Below are positions 29,001 to 36,558 of a DNA stretch of 64,000 nt, piece after piece. How positions within the stretch are numbered: the stretch's first letter is position 1; every line of letters begins with the position of its first letter. Source of the DNA: Tahibacter soli (GTDB taxonomy: Bacteria > Pseudomonadota > Gammaproteobacteria > Xanthomonadales > Rhodanobacteraceae); the NCBI RefSeq assembly GCF_025717065.2, contig NZ_JAOVZO020000019.1, positions 408,086 to 472,085 on the forward strand, read 5' to 3'. The position numbers were made by a program, and so were the translations under genes. A model generated the notes under the pieces. It was not told where the DNA came from. It did no database searches and saw only the letters and a list, made by a program, of their open reading frames with translations.

Positions 29001-30379
29001 GGCTTGAAGTTTGGATCGAGCGTGCCGTCGGGATTGAGGCGCAGCAGGTGTGTGCGCGGCGCGTTGCCAGCCTTGAGGAAGTTGCCGCCGACGATGAAGC
29101 CGCCGTTCGACTGGCGCGCGATCGTCGCGACCGTGCCGCGCGTGCCCACGTCGACGCTGGCGGCGAGCGCGCCGTCGGCGGTCGCGAGCGCGGCGAGCGA
29201 CAGGCGCGTCGTCGTGCCGATCGTGCCGAAATTGCCACCGGCGACGATCGTGTTCGCGCCGACGGACACGAGCGCGTTGACGTTGCCGCTCGCGGCCGGG
29301 TTCCAGGCCGCGTCGAGCGCGCCGGTGATCGCGTCGAGCTTGCCCAGGCGCAGGCGCGGCGTCGCGGCCGGGTCGCCGCTGCCGGTGAGCGTGGTGAATG
29401 CGCCGCCGACGTAGAGCTTGTTCGCGGCCGGATCGAGCGCGAGCGCGTAGACCGAGCTTGCGGCCGCCGCGCTGAACGTCGCGTCGATCGCGCCGATGCC
29501 GCCGCCGGCGATCTTCGCCAGTCGTTGCCGCGCGACGGCCGGCACGCCGATCGTCGTGAAATTGCCGCCGGCGTAGACGTCGCCGGTTGCGGCATCGAGC
29601 GCGAGCGCCGACACCGACGCGCTCGCGGTCGGGTTCCAGTCGGCGTCGAGCGCGCCGCTGGTCGCGTCGAGCTTGGCGAGGTAGTTGCGCGGCGTCGACG
29701 CCGGCGCACCGGCGCCGGTGAACGCCGTGAACGTGCCGCCCGCGTACACCGCGCCGGTCGATGACAGCACGATCGCGTTGACCGAACTGAAATTCGACGC
29801 GGCCGGCGTCCACGTCGCGTCGAGCGCGCCGGTAGCGCCGTCGATCTTCGCGATGCCGACGCGCGCGACGGCCGGCGTGCCGAACGACGCGAACGCGCCG
29901 CCGGCGAACACCGCACCGGATACGGGGTCTACGGCAAGCGCGTTGACCGTGCTGTTCGGCGCGGGATCCCAGCCCGCGTCGAGCGCACCGGTCGCGCCGT
30001 CGAGCCTGGCGAGACGGCTGCGCGGCACGCCGTCGACGGCCGTGAGGAAGCCGCCGATGTAGACGGCGCCGCTCGCGGGGTTCACCGCGAGCGCGTTGAT
30101 CGTGTTCGCAACCTGGGGGTGCCAGTTCGGATCGAGCGTGCCGTCGGGCCGGATGCGCGCGATATTGCCGCGCGGCTGGCCGTCGACGAGCGTGAAGTTG
30201 CCGCCGATGACGAGGCCGCCGTCGGCCTGGCGCGCGACCGCGCTGACGGTGCCGGCGACGACGAGCCCGAGGTCCGGGTTCGGCAACGGCGGCGGCGACT
30301 GCGCCGCGGCCGGCGAGAGCCAGGCCAGCGCGCCGACGGCGGCGGCGCCGGCCCATTCCACAACACGCAACAGCTTCAT
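26084..30379 (-). CDS. Large secreted repeat protein: delta-60/propeller, Ig-like and FG-GAP-like repeats
   Basis: 1431 residues. Signal peptide 1-26. The first half (about 30-770) is built of delta-60-type repeats with the refrain 'x-V-Y-A-G-G-x-F-T-x(n)-R-x-x-L-A-K-L-D-x-x-T-G-A-L-D-A-x-W-N-P'. About 780-1040 holds three Ig-like (Big_3-type) repeats with cysteine pairs and A-x-Y-x-G-D-x-N-x-x. About 1050-1425 holds FG-GAP/integrin-like repeats (G-A-V-Y-V-F...W-T-Q-T-Q-K-L). The protein ends with S-L-F-D-D-G-F-E. It is extracellular and probably adhesive or structural; no enzymatic site is seen. The ATG at 30379 has GGGGA 6 bases upstream; the ATG at 30385 lacks spacing. Confidence 0.85.
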   Translation of the reverse strand: MKLLRVVEWAGAAAVGALAWLSPAAAQSPPPLPNPDLGLVVAGTVSAVARQADGGLVIGGNFTLVDGQPRGNIARIRPDGTLDPNWHPQVANTINALAVNPASGAVYIGGFLTAVDGVPRSRLARLDGATGALDAGWDPAPNSTVNALAVDPVSGAVFAGGAFASFGTPAVARVGIAKIDGATGALDATWTPAASNFSSVNAIVLSSTGAVYAGGTFTAFTGAGAPASTPRNYLAKLDATSGALDADWNPTASASVSALALDAATGDVYAGGNFTTIGVPAVARQRLAKIAGGGIGAIDATFSAAAASSVYALALDPAANKLYVGGAFTTLTGSGDPAATPRLRLGKLDAITGALDAAWNPAASGNVNALVSVGANTIVAGGNFGTIGTTTRLSLAALATADGALAASVDVGTRGTVATIARQSNGGFIVGGNFLKAGNAPRTHLLRLNPDGTLDPNFKPLLSGNVSNVAIGAGDAVYPTGFFTTIDGVARGNIARLDAAGTVDPNWSTTLSGPAATMAENGGWLYIGGTFTTIGGANHARLARLDAATAARDAAWMPSPTGPVNAIAIDAANGMLFAGGGFQAVGGQNRAYLAKLDLATGTATAWNPIVNSSVTSIALSNGALYAGGAFVTATVGGTAGVARSKLIKIDAATGDVDAAWNPGSSTNVVALAADGNALYVSAGSGTVGGQTRAYLSKIDANGSANALWNPSPNAQVNAFAFGAGGAVFVGGQFTAVGGAPRLVLAALPNGVPSTTTIDTVLPATTVVGESYDVAVSVSVPGATASGNVAVDDGNGATCTATLTNGAGSCTLVSTAAGTRTITASHTSPDYLPSSATATHVVERASTTTAFGAATPTTAVYGDAVAAGFALSVNAPGAGTPGGDVGVTVDGAAGCTAPVAAGACTLAASSLTAGTHALVAAYAGDANFTASASASQMLTIAKAPTTTTLVGATPATTGQPVTVGYAVAGAGAVTGDVSVIASSGETCTATVASGQCAITFATAGARTLTATYTGDANHDGSTSAALPVAVGDAEVWVEGQKLTPSDGTNGGYFGTSAAVRGDVALVGSPNMRINGVDQRGAVYVFKRINGTWTQAQKLLSSDGTAQQHFGSAIAIEGDTALIGAEGSTVSNAAGAGAVYVFTEADGTWTQTQKLVASDPYPGANFGRISMSGDRAAIGAGGAPYLGHNYQGAVYVFTRTNGTWAQTQKLVAADGATLDYFGANVAIDGGTIAVASNGADIAGVANRGAVYVYTESTPGQWSLAQKLTASDGVADSRLGSAVALSGANLLVGTSSTRVAGLAAAGAAYMFTSTDGVWSETQKLVSPNLGAYYNFGYRAMLRGDTGFIGEPYATVGGAAQRGAVHAIRKQGAQWSITSTITASDGVFNNWFGWAIGWDGSTAVIGAMGVNYMPNAYQGAVYFFRPDSLFDDGFE

Positions 30380-30528
30380 ACGCATTCCCCAGGTGTAGTG
30401 CGAGCCGTCAGTGTTCCGGCCTGCGCCCGTCCGGGGCATTCACACCGCGTCAACTCCGCGTCTACGGCGTATCAACGCCGCGCCCCGTTATGCCGGCCGC
30501 ACCGCCGCGGCGTCAACGCCGACTTTCG

Positions 30529-32013
30529 TCAGCGCGGACTTTCGTCGGCGCGGGCGGCCGGCGGCCGCACGAACGGCTGGAAGCCGTCGCAGAACACGCC
30601 GTCTTCGAACTGCATCGCGCAGCGGAACAGCGTCGGGATCGCATCGTGCGCGCAGAACGCCTGCGCCGGATTTGCCACGCACGACGCCAGCATCGCCGCA
30701 CTCGACGGATTGGCCAGATCGAACGCCGCGACGACCGGCAGCGGTCCCGGCGACGCGGCCTGCCGGTGCGCGAACACGCGCAGGCTGACGTAGCCGTCGC
30801 CGAACGGTGCGGCGCCGACCGCCGCGACCGTGCAGCGCACGACGTGCCCGGCCGCGATCGTGCCCTGCGCCGCGCAGGTCGCGGCCGGGTTCGACGCGAA
30901 CGTGCCGATGAACTCGAAATACGGCGGCAGCTGCGTCCAGAACGTCATCTGGCCCGACGTCGCCTCGCCGACGTTGCGGTACGACACGACGATCGGCCCG
31001 GGCTCCTGCCCGAGCACGAACGTCGCCGGCGTGTGCGTGATCGAATCGCCGACGATCGTCGCGACGCGCGGCGTGCGGGTGGAGATCTGCAGGCGCCCGC
31101 AACCGGTCTGCAGCGGCGTGGCGACGCAGTCGGCCGGCGCGGCCTGCACGTCGTTTCCGATCGCCGCGTGCACGAAGAGCGGCCCCGGCACCGCCACGTT
31201 CGTCGCAACGTCGACCCGCATCGACAGGAACGCGTAGAGCGTGTCGTAGAAATACGGCGTCGTGCAGCGCACGCGCGTCGGCGGCGACAGCGGCGCACAG
31301 GTGAACCCCGGATTCGCCGCGACGATGCCCGCGTACGACAGGCCGTCGGGCAGCGTCACGTCGAGCGTCACCGGCGTGTTCGTCTGCCCGTAGCCGGTAT
31401 TCGTCGTGCCGATGACGATGAGGTTCTGCGTGCCGGCTTCGAACGGCGCGCCGGTCCACACGGCGACCGGCCCGTTCGTGACGGTGCCGTTCGTGTAGCC
31501 CCAGTCGTTGATGCGCACCTGCGAGGCGACGTAGTTCGTCGCCGAACTCGCGCAGCCGGTCGTCGACGGACTCGCCGCGCAAGCCGGATTCGGCGGCAGC
31601 GGCACCTGCGCGTTCTGCAACGTGCCGACGATCGCGACGGGGCCCGGCGTGACCGTCGGCGAGACGGTCGCGTTGATCTGCAGCGAGCCCGAACCCGGGT
31701 TCCAGAAGTCGAGGCTCGTGTTGTAGACGCAGGTGACGTCGCGAAGGTCGTTCGGCGGCGTCGAGCACGTCCAGTTGCCGTTCCAGCCCGTGTACGCGAC
31801 GCCGGCCGGCAGCGTCGTGCGAAACGTGAAAGGCGCGGTGTGCACGATGCCGTCGTTGCGATCCTCCTTCTCGATGTAGACGCCGAAGGAGTACGCCGTG
31901 CCGGAGAAGACCGGCGGCGTCGGCCAGATCGTCAGGCGCAAGCCCGCGGCCGACGCGGTGGAGATCGCGCACAGCGAGACGAAGGCAACGAGAACGAGAA
32001 AGGCGCGGCGCAT
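30529..32013 (-). CDS. Secreted cysteine-containing beta-sandwich repeat protein, unknown function
   Basis: 494 residues. Signal peptide 1-22 (F-L-V-L-V-A-F-V-S-L-C-A-I-S-T-A-S-A). The mature part consists of three or four beta-rich modules of about 110-130 residues that resemble DUF11-type bacterial surface repeats: T-L-P-x-G-V/L-x-Y-x-G phrases, G-P-V/L-x-V paired with cysteines. The end carries Q-F-E-D-G-V-F-C-D-G-F-Q, a variant of the tail seen in the neighbouring large protein. Function is unknown; a cell-surface role is likely. It is on the same strand as the 1431-residue protein, 149 bases upstream of it. The stop codon falls inside a 16-base tandem duplication (30521-30552). Confidence 0.75.
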   Translation of the reverse strand: MRRAFLVLVAFVSLCAISTASAAGLRLTIWPTPPVFSGTAYSFGVYIEKEDRNDGIVHTAPFTFRTTLPAGVAYTGWNGNWTCSTPPNDLRDVTCVYNTSLDFWNPGSGSLQINATVSPTVTPGPVAIVGTLQNAQVPLPPNPACAASPSTTGCASSATNYVASQVRINDWGYTNGTVTNGPVAVWTGAPFEAGTQNLIVIGTTNTGYGQTNTPVTLDVTLPDGLSYAGIVAANPGFTCAPLSPPTRVRCTTPYFYDTLYAFLSMRVDVATNVAVPGPLFVHAAIGNDVQAAPADCVATPLQTGCGRLQISTRTPRVATIVGDSITHTPATFVLGQEPGPIVVSYRNVGEATSGQMTFWTQLPPYFEFIGTFASNPAATCAAQGTIAAGHVVRCTVAAVGAAPFGDGYVSLRVFAHRQAASPGPLPVVAAFDLANPSSAAMLASCVANPAQAFCAHDAIPTLFRCAMQFEDGVFCDGFQPFVRPPAARADESPR

Positions 32014-32067
32014 GGCATTCCCCCGGCGAATGCCGGGAATCCTCGCGCGCCGCGCGGCGGGCGACAG

Positions 32068-32083
32068 CCCCGCGAACGCGGGG
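32068..32083 (-). terminator. Hairpin after rpe
   Basis: CCCCGCG-AA-CGCGGGG forms a 7-base stem directly after the rpe stop on the minus strand. A second imperfect stem lies nearby at about 32021-32040. There is no T-run, so termination is only possible. Confidence 0.35.
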
Positions 32084-32095
32084 TTGATCGTTGCG

Positions 32096-32785
32096 TCAGG
32101 CCGAGCGCGACGTAGCCTTGTCCACGGCGTCCTTCATCGCGCGCACGATGCCGGCGTAGTCGGGCTTGCCGAAGATCGCCGAACCCGCGACGAACGTGTC
32201 GGCGCCGGCCGCGGCGATCTCGCCGATGTTGTCGGGCTTCACGCCGCCGTCGATTTCGAGGCGCACCTCGCGCCCGCCGCGGTCGATCATCTCGCGTACG
32301 CGTGCGAGCTTGTCCAGCGCCGACGGAATGAAGCTCTGCCCGCCGAAGCCGGGGTTGACCGACATGATCAGCACGAGGTCGAGCTGATCGAGCGTGTAGT
32401 CGAGATACGACAGCGGCGTCGCCGGATTGAAGACGAGGCCCGGCTTGCAACCGAGCGAGCGGATCAGCTGGATCGTGCGGTCGACGTGGTCGGACGCCTC
32501 GGGGTGGAACGAAATGTACGTCGCGCCGGCCTTGGCGAAGTCGGGCACGATGCGGTCGACGGGTTTGACCATCAGGTGCACGTCGATCGGCGCGGTCACG
32601 CCGTGCTTGCGCAGCGCCTCGCAGACGAGCGGGCCGATCGTCAGGTTCGGCACGTAGTGGTTGTCCATCACGTCGAAATGCACCCAGTCGGCGCCGGCCG
32701 CGAGCACGTTGTCGACCTCCTCGCCGAGCCGCGCGAAATTCGCGGAGAGGATGGACGGGGCGATCGCGGTCGACTGGCGGGGCAT
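32096..32785 (-). CDS. rpe: Ribulose-phosphate 3-epimerase
   Basis: 229 residues, full length. It interconverts ribulose 5-phosphate and xylulose 5-phosphate in the pentose phosphate pathway. The TIM barrel starts [15 protein letters not shown]. It has the metal-binding H-F-D-V-M-D-N-H and [10 protein letters not shown], and the phosphate-binding loop G-G-V-K...A-G-S-A-I-F. Catalytic Asp residues lie in F-D-V-M-D and E-I-D-G-G-V. Cytoplasmic. It is the last gene of a minus-strand group (cytochrome c, djlA-like, rpe), with only 18 bases to the djlA-like stop. Confidence 0.95.
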   Translation of the reverse strand: MPRQSTAIAPSILSANFARLGEEVDNVLAAGADWVHFDVMDNHYVPNLTIGPLVCEALRKHGVTAPIDVHLMVKPVDRIVPDFAKAGATYISFHPEASDHVDRTIQLIRSLGCKPGLVFNPATPLSYLDYTLDQLDLVLIMSVNPGFGGQSFIPSALDKLARVREMIDRGGREVRLEIDGGVKPDNIGEIAAAGADTFVAGSAIFGKPDYAGIVRAMKDAVDKATSRSA

Positions 32786-32803
32786 GGCGGTTCCTTGTGG
32801 GTC

Positions 32804-33592
32804 TTACTTGAACTTGCGGGCGCTTTTGATGCGCTCGTAGGCGGCGTTGATTTCGCGCGCGCGCTCCTCGGCGCGGCGGCGCAGCACTTCGGGCACGTCG
32901 CCGAGCTTGTCGGGATGGTGCTCGCTCATGAGCTTGCGATAGGCGTGCTTGACCGTGCGCTCGTCGGCGTTCGGCGCGACGCCGAGCACGGTGTACGGGT
33001 CGGGACCGGCATTTCCGGGCGGCGGCGGCGGCGCGTGGCGGCCCGGATTCGCGCCGTGCCAGGCGCGGCCGTGCCAGGCCTCGCCGCGCATCGCCGCGAG
33101 CGCGGCGAGTTCGCGATCGTCGATGCCGAGATTGAGCGTCAGCTTGCGCAGCACGGCGAGCCGCGCGTCGGCGTTGTCGCCGGCGTAGACCACGTCGAGC
33201 AGCACGTCGATGAGGATGTAGGCGTGGTCGCGGCGTCCGTCGCACCACGCGCGCAGGTCGGCGATCGCCGCGTTCAGCGCGAATCCGGGCGTCTTGCCGG
33301 CGTTGAACCGAGCGATCGCCTCGCGCCGCTGCGCCGGCTCCAGGCACATGCGCTGCATCAGGCGCTCGGTCGCGGCGATTTCCTCGTCCGACACGCGGCC
33401 GTCGGCCTTCGCCATCGCGCCGATCAGGCCGAACAGCGGATCGAGAAAGTTCGGCGCGCGCCGCACCGGCCGGGTGCCGATCAGCATCGCCTCGACCGCA
33501 CGGCCGAACAGCGCCCCCAGGCACATGCCGAGAAAGCTGCGCGTGACGATGAGTCCCACGAACGCACCGATCGCGGTGCCGATCCAGTTCAT
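32804..33592 (-). CDS. DjlA-type membrane co-chaperone (TerB + J domain)
   Basis: 262 residues. An N-terminal glycine-rich membrane segment (about 4-33, I-G-A-F-V-G-L-I-V-T...G-A-L-F-G) is followed by a TerB-like helical domain (about 45-150: I-G-A-M-A-K-A-D-G-R-V-S-D-E-E-I). A short linker leads to a C-terminal J domain (about 193-262) with the H-P-D motif that stimulates DnaK ATPase. This order matches DjlA, a DnaK co-chaperone anchored in the inner membrane. The ATG at 33592 overlaps the stop of the cytochrome c gene (ATGA), so the two are coupled. Confidence 0.88.
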   Translation of the reverse strand: MNWIGTAIGAFVGLIVTRSFLGMCLGALFGRAVEAMLIGTRPVRRAPNFLDPLFGLIGAMAKADGRVSDEEIAATERLMQRMCLEPAQRREAIARFNAGKTPGFALNAAIADLRAWCDGRRDHAYILIDVLLDVVYAGDNADARLAVLRKLTLNLGIDDRELAALAAMRGEAWHGRAWHGANPGRHAPPPPPGNAGPDPYTVLGVAPNADERTVKHAYRKLMSEHHPDKLGDVPEVLRRRAEERAREINAAYERIKSARKFK

Positions 33593-33900
33593 GGGACGCG
33601 CGCCTGCGCGGCGTACCAGACCGCGAGCTCGTCGAGCTCGGCCTGCGTCAGCGCGCCGACCGCGGCGCGCATGACCGGCACGTCGCGCGCGCCGCTGCGG
33701 TACGCGGCGAGGGCGAGCTTGAGATAGTCGAGATCCTGGCCCGCCAGATGCGGCGTCGCCTTCATGCGGGCGACGCCGTCCTCGCCGTGGCACGCGGCGC
33801 ACAGGCCCAGACGCGCCGGCCTGGCGGCCGATTCGGCACGCGCCGTCGCGGCGGCGATCGAACAAAACGTCGCCAGCGCGGCGATAACGAGAAAACGCAT
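33589..33900 (-). CDS. Small periplasmic class I c-type cytochrome
   Basis: 103 residues. Signal peptide M-R-F-L-V-I-A-A-L-A-T-F...A-R-A (about 1-22). One heme-binding motif C34-A-A-C37-H38 lies near the N-terminus of the mature chain. A Met near residue 70 (D-V-P-V-M-R-A) is a possible sixth ligand. The A-x-Y-R-S-G...M-x-x-x-V-G-x-L-T-x-x-E-x-x-x-L-A-x-W-Y pattern is that of cytochrome c553-like carriers. It probably carries single electrons to a terminal oxidase. The start at 33900 puts the signal peptide at the N-terminus. It heads the cytochrome c-djlA-rpe group. Confidence 0.88.
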   Translation of the reverse strand: MRFLVIAALATFCSIAAATARAESAARPARLGLCAACHGEDGVARMKATPHLAGQDLDYLKLALAAYRSGARDVPVMRAAVGALTQAELDELAVWYAAQARVP

Positions 33901-34063
33901 GGGCGGGATCTGGGATTCGCTGGTCGGCCGTCGCAAACCGGAGGCTCGCGTCGGCGGTTGAGGTCGAAGCGCATTTTACCGGCCCGGGCGGGCCGCGTCC
34001 TGCCCCATGGGTCTTGATGAATGCGGCCCGTTACAATGCGCGCCTTCGTCCGGAGCCTGCCCC

Positions 34064-34960
34064 GTGCCCACTACCCTGCTCGAATCGAATCTGCCTGGCC
34101 TTGACCTGATCCACCGCGGCAAGGTGCGCGACGTCTACGCGCTGTCCGACGCCGAACTTTTGATCGTCGCGAGCGATCGCCTGTCGGCGTTCGACGTCGT
34201 GCTGCCCGACCCGATTCCGGGCAAGGGCGAAATGCTGTGCCAGATCTCGAACTTCTGGTTCGGCCGGACCGCGCATCTCGTGCCGAACCACCTGACCGGC
34301 AAGAACGTCGCCGACGTGCTGCCGGCCGGCGCGGACGCGAGCCTGTACGCGCGCCGCAGCGTGATCACCAAGCGGCTGAAACCCGTGCCGGTCGAGGCGA
34401 TCGCGCGCGGCTATCTCATCGGTTCGGGCTGGAAGGACTACCAGGCGACCGGACAGCTGTGCGGCATCGCGCTGCCGGCCGGCCTGCGCCAGGCCGAGCG
34501 GCTGCCGCAGCCGATCTTCACGCCGTCGACGAAGGCGGCGGTCGGCGACCACGACGAAAACATCGGCTTCGACCGCGTCGTGGAACTCGTCGGCGCGGAC
34601 CTCGCCGAGCAGGTGCGCGCCGCGACGCTCGCGATCTACACGTGGGCCGCGACGTTCGCCGCGGAGCGCGGCATCATCATCGCCGACACGAAATTCGAGT
34701 TCGGCACCGACGCCGACGGCAAGCTGTACGTCATGGACGAGATGCTGACGCCCGATTCGTCGCGCTTCTGGCCGGCCGACGAATACCGCGTCGGCATCAG
34801 CCCGCCGAGCTACGACAAGCAGTTCGTGCGCGACTATCTCGAAACGCTCGACTGGAACAAGAAAGCGCCCGGCCCGCGCGTTCCGGCCGACGTGATCGCC
34901 GGCACCGCCGCGAAATACGCCGAGGCGCTGCGCCGGCTCGCGGGCATCGCGATCGACTGA
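34064..34960 (+). CDS. purC: Phosphoribosylaminoimidazole-succinocarboxamide synthase
   Basis: 298 residues, the longer form of PurC. It joins CAIR and aspartate with ATP to make SAICAR in purine synthesis. Family motifs: H-R-G-K-V-R-D-V-Y (phosphate loop), [28 protein letters not shown] and [12 protein letters not shown]. The GTG start at 34064 has GGAG at 34052-34055, and the resulting [10 protein letters not shown] is the usual start. The longer frame from 34007 is rejected. Divergent from the cytochrome group; apparently single. Confidence 0.95.
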   Translation: MPTTLLESNLPGLDLIHRGKVRDVYALSDAELLIVASDRLSAFDVVLPDPIPGKGEMLCQISNFWFGRTAHLVPNHLTGKNVADVLPAGADASLYARRSVITKRLKPVPVEAIARGYLIGSGWKDYQATGQLCGIALPAGLRQAERLPQPIFTPSTKAAVGDHDENIGFDRVVELVGADLAEQVRAATLAIYTWAATFAAERGIIIADTKFEFGTDADGKLYVMDEMLTPDSSRFWPADEYRVGISPPSYDKQFVRDYLETLDWNKKAPGPRVPADVIAGTAAKYAEALRRLAGIAID

Positions 34961-35058
34961 GACGGACCGCTCATACCTACACTTTTTTACAGCGAGTGCT
35001 CCATACGGCGGCGTTCGCGCTAAGCTAAACGCCCGTTTGGAAGAGCGCGGAGTCCGCC

Positions 35059-35559
35059 ATGAACGCCGTATCCCCGGAGAGCCGTCACGACGAGCGCCGC
35101 GAGATCGATCGCTGGCTCGGCAACTACGCGGAAGACCATCGCAATCCGACGAACATCCTGATTCATTGGATCTGCGTGCCGCTGATCCTGTGGACGGTGA
35201 TCGCGCTTCTGTGGGTCGTTCCGGTGCCGTCGTCGCTCGGGCGGCCGGGGCTGTGGGCCGGCGTCGCGATGTTCCTCGCGTTCGCGTTCTACATGCGGCT
35301 GTCGCGGACGCTCGCGTTCGCGATGTTGGCGGTGTTCGTGGTGTTCGGGTTCGTGACCGAGGGGCTGTATCGGGCGCTCGGTGCCGGCGGGTTGTTGTGG
35401 CTCGCGGTCGGGGTGTTCGTTGCTGCCTGGGTGGCGCAGTTCGTCGGGCATCAGATCGAGGGGAAGCGGCCTTCGTTTCTGACCGATCTGGCTTATCTCT
35501 TGATCGGGCCGGTTTGGCTGGCTGCCAAGGTGTTGCGGCGGGTGGGGGTTTCGTATTGA
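35059..35559 (+). CDS. DUF962/Mpo1-like membrane protein
   Basis: 166 residues with four hydrophobic segments (about 35-54, 65-80, 85-105, 112-128). The family marks are H-x-x-P-x-N-x-x-I-H-W near the start (about 27-38) and Q-F-V-G-H-x-x-E-G-K-R-P-S after the last helix. In yeast Mpo1, a member of this family, the conserved histidines bind iron and the protein oxidises 2-hydroxy fatty acids derived from sphingolipid breakdown. The bacterial substrate is unknown. A GGAG site lies at about 35049-35052. The 3' end is followed directly by the palindromic element at 35611. Confidence 0.85.
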   Translation: MNAVSPESRHDERREIDRWLGNYAEDHRNPTNILIHWICVPLILWTVIALLWVVPVPSSLGRPGLWAGVAMFLAFAFYMRLSRTLAFAMLAVFVVFGFVTEGLYRALGAGGLLWLAVGVFVAAWVAQFVGHQIEGKRPSFLTDLAYLLIGPVWLAAKVLRRVGVSY

Positions 35560-35622
35560 CCGCACCGCGTTGGTATTTGTTCGTTGACGGCTGCTTCGTA
35601 GCCAAGACTTGGCTTTAGACAA

Positions 35623-35770
35623 AGCGTTCCGCTCGCTGCCGGCGAGCGTCTTACTTTCTTTGTGATCGCCTCGCGTTGAACAGAGCGTTCCGCTCGCTGC
35701 CGGCGAGCGTCTTACTTTTTTTGTGATCGCCTCGCGTTGAACACAGCGTTCCGCTCGCTGCCGCGAGCGG
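35623..35770. repeat. 61-base direct tandem repeat
   Basis: Unit starts at 35623, 35684 and 35745, each beginning AGCGTTCCGCTCGCTGCC. The first two units are nearly identical (CTTACTTTCTTTGTG against CTTACTTTTTTTGTG). The third breaks off after about 25 bases into GCGAGCGGGCAGGG. The repeat lies within the left terminal inverted repeat of the palindromic element, so one arm was amplified. Frames across it code for repeated 'C-S-T-R-G-D-H-K' peptides that are artefacts. Confidence 0.85.
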
Positions 35771-36042
35771 GCAGGGAGAGATTGCTTGCCCAATCCCTCC
35801 CTGCACCCTCCAAGGGCACCCCGACGGCCGCGGTTTGCGGGCATCCATGCCCGCAAACTCCGCGAGATCGCTCCGGGGTTCGTTGATGGGCCATCCATGG
35901 CCCGTCAACGAACTGCGCGCATCCCTGCGCGCACCCGCTGCGCGGGCTTTTCCTCCGCAATCTCGCCGCGTCCGACGGGGCCCCGGGTAAAGCGGGCGGC
36001 TTCCTGCCGCCAGAAACAACAGCCGATGCTCGGCGATTCCTT

Positions 36043-36136
36043 AGCTCGTCATTCCAGCGAAAGCTGGAATCCAGCTTTTGGGGCGTCAAGAACAACAGCA
36101 AAGGCTGGATCCCAGCTTGCGCTGGGATGACGAACG
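36043..36136. repeat. Dispersed palindromic repeat, internal copy
   Basis: Starts with GCTCGTCATTCCAGCGAAAG and ends with CGCTGGGATGACGAACG, like the element at 8621-8779 but with a shorter centre. It forms the apex of the nested palindrome 35611-36459. Confidence 0.8.
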
Positions 36137-36510
36137 TAGGGATCGCCGCTTCTTGCTGTTGCCGTTGCTGTTGCCGTTGCTTCTGGCGGCAGGAAGCCGC
36201 CCGCTTTCCCCGGGGCCCCATCTGCCGCGAGCAAGTGCCCGGCGATCAGGCCCGACAGGGGACGCACACGGACGTGCGTCGTCCGTCGTGGTCCATGGAT
36301 GGACCATCGGCGGACCCCGCCGGGCGCTTGCGGTCCCCGCAGGGCAGGATGCCCGGAGGGGCGCGGCGGTTGGGGTGGTTTTCTTTGCTTACTTTCTTTG
36401 TCCACACAAAGAAAGTAAGACGCTCGCCGGCAGGCGAGCGGAACGCTCTGTCTAAAGCCAAACGACAACGACGAAGCGATCGTCAACGACGACAGCAACG
36501 TCAAAAGCCG

Positions 36511-36538
36511 AACCCCAGCTTCCGCTGGGGTGACGAGC
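36511..36538. repeat. Half copy of the dispersed palindromic repeat
   Basis: CCCCAGC-TTCC-GCTGGGG followed by TGACGAGC is one hairpin arm of the same family as 8621-8779. It lies just after the stop of the RND transporter gene on the minus strand and could serve as its terminator hairpin. Confidence 0.6.
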
Positions 36539-36558
36539 AAAGAAGACACCCCTGAGGG

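Larger units (their letters stand above)
35611..36459. mobile_element. Nested palindromic, gene-free element with ~50-base terminal inverted repeats
   Basis: The left end (about 35611-35665, GGCTTTAGACAAAGCGTTCC...TTACTTTCTTTGTG) is repeated in reverse complement at the right end (about 36403-36459, CACAAAGAAAGTAAGACG...GTCTAAAGCC). Inside lies a second inverted pair of ~40 bases (about 35979-36020 and 36180-36220, around AAAGCGGGCGGCTTCCTGCC). In the centre is a GTCATTCCAGCG palindromic element (36043-36136). Several short perfect palindromes, such as GGGCATCCATGCCC and GGGCCATCCATGGCCC, lie in the left arm. There is no transposase or credible gene in the 998-base gap 35560-36558, so it behaves like a non-autonomous (MITE-like) or mosaic repeat. 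Confidence 0.7.

Noticed and set aside
25799..29764. A 1321-codon open frame on the plus strand
   Set aside because: It lies antisense to the large secreted repeat protein (26084-30379) and is an Arg/Ala/Val-rich shadow caused by high GC; no domain or start signal.
30490..32115. A 541-codon plus-strand open frame
   Set aside because: Antisense to the 494-residue secreted protein, Arg-rich composition, no ribosome site.
35651..36555. Several short open frames in the 35.6-36.5 kb gap
   Set aside because: They read through tandem and inverted repeats and encode repeat-derived peptides.
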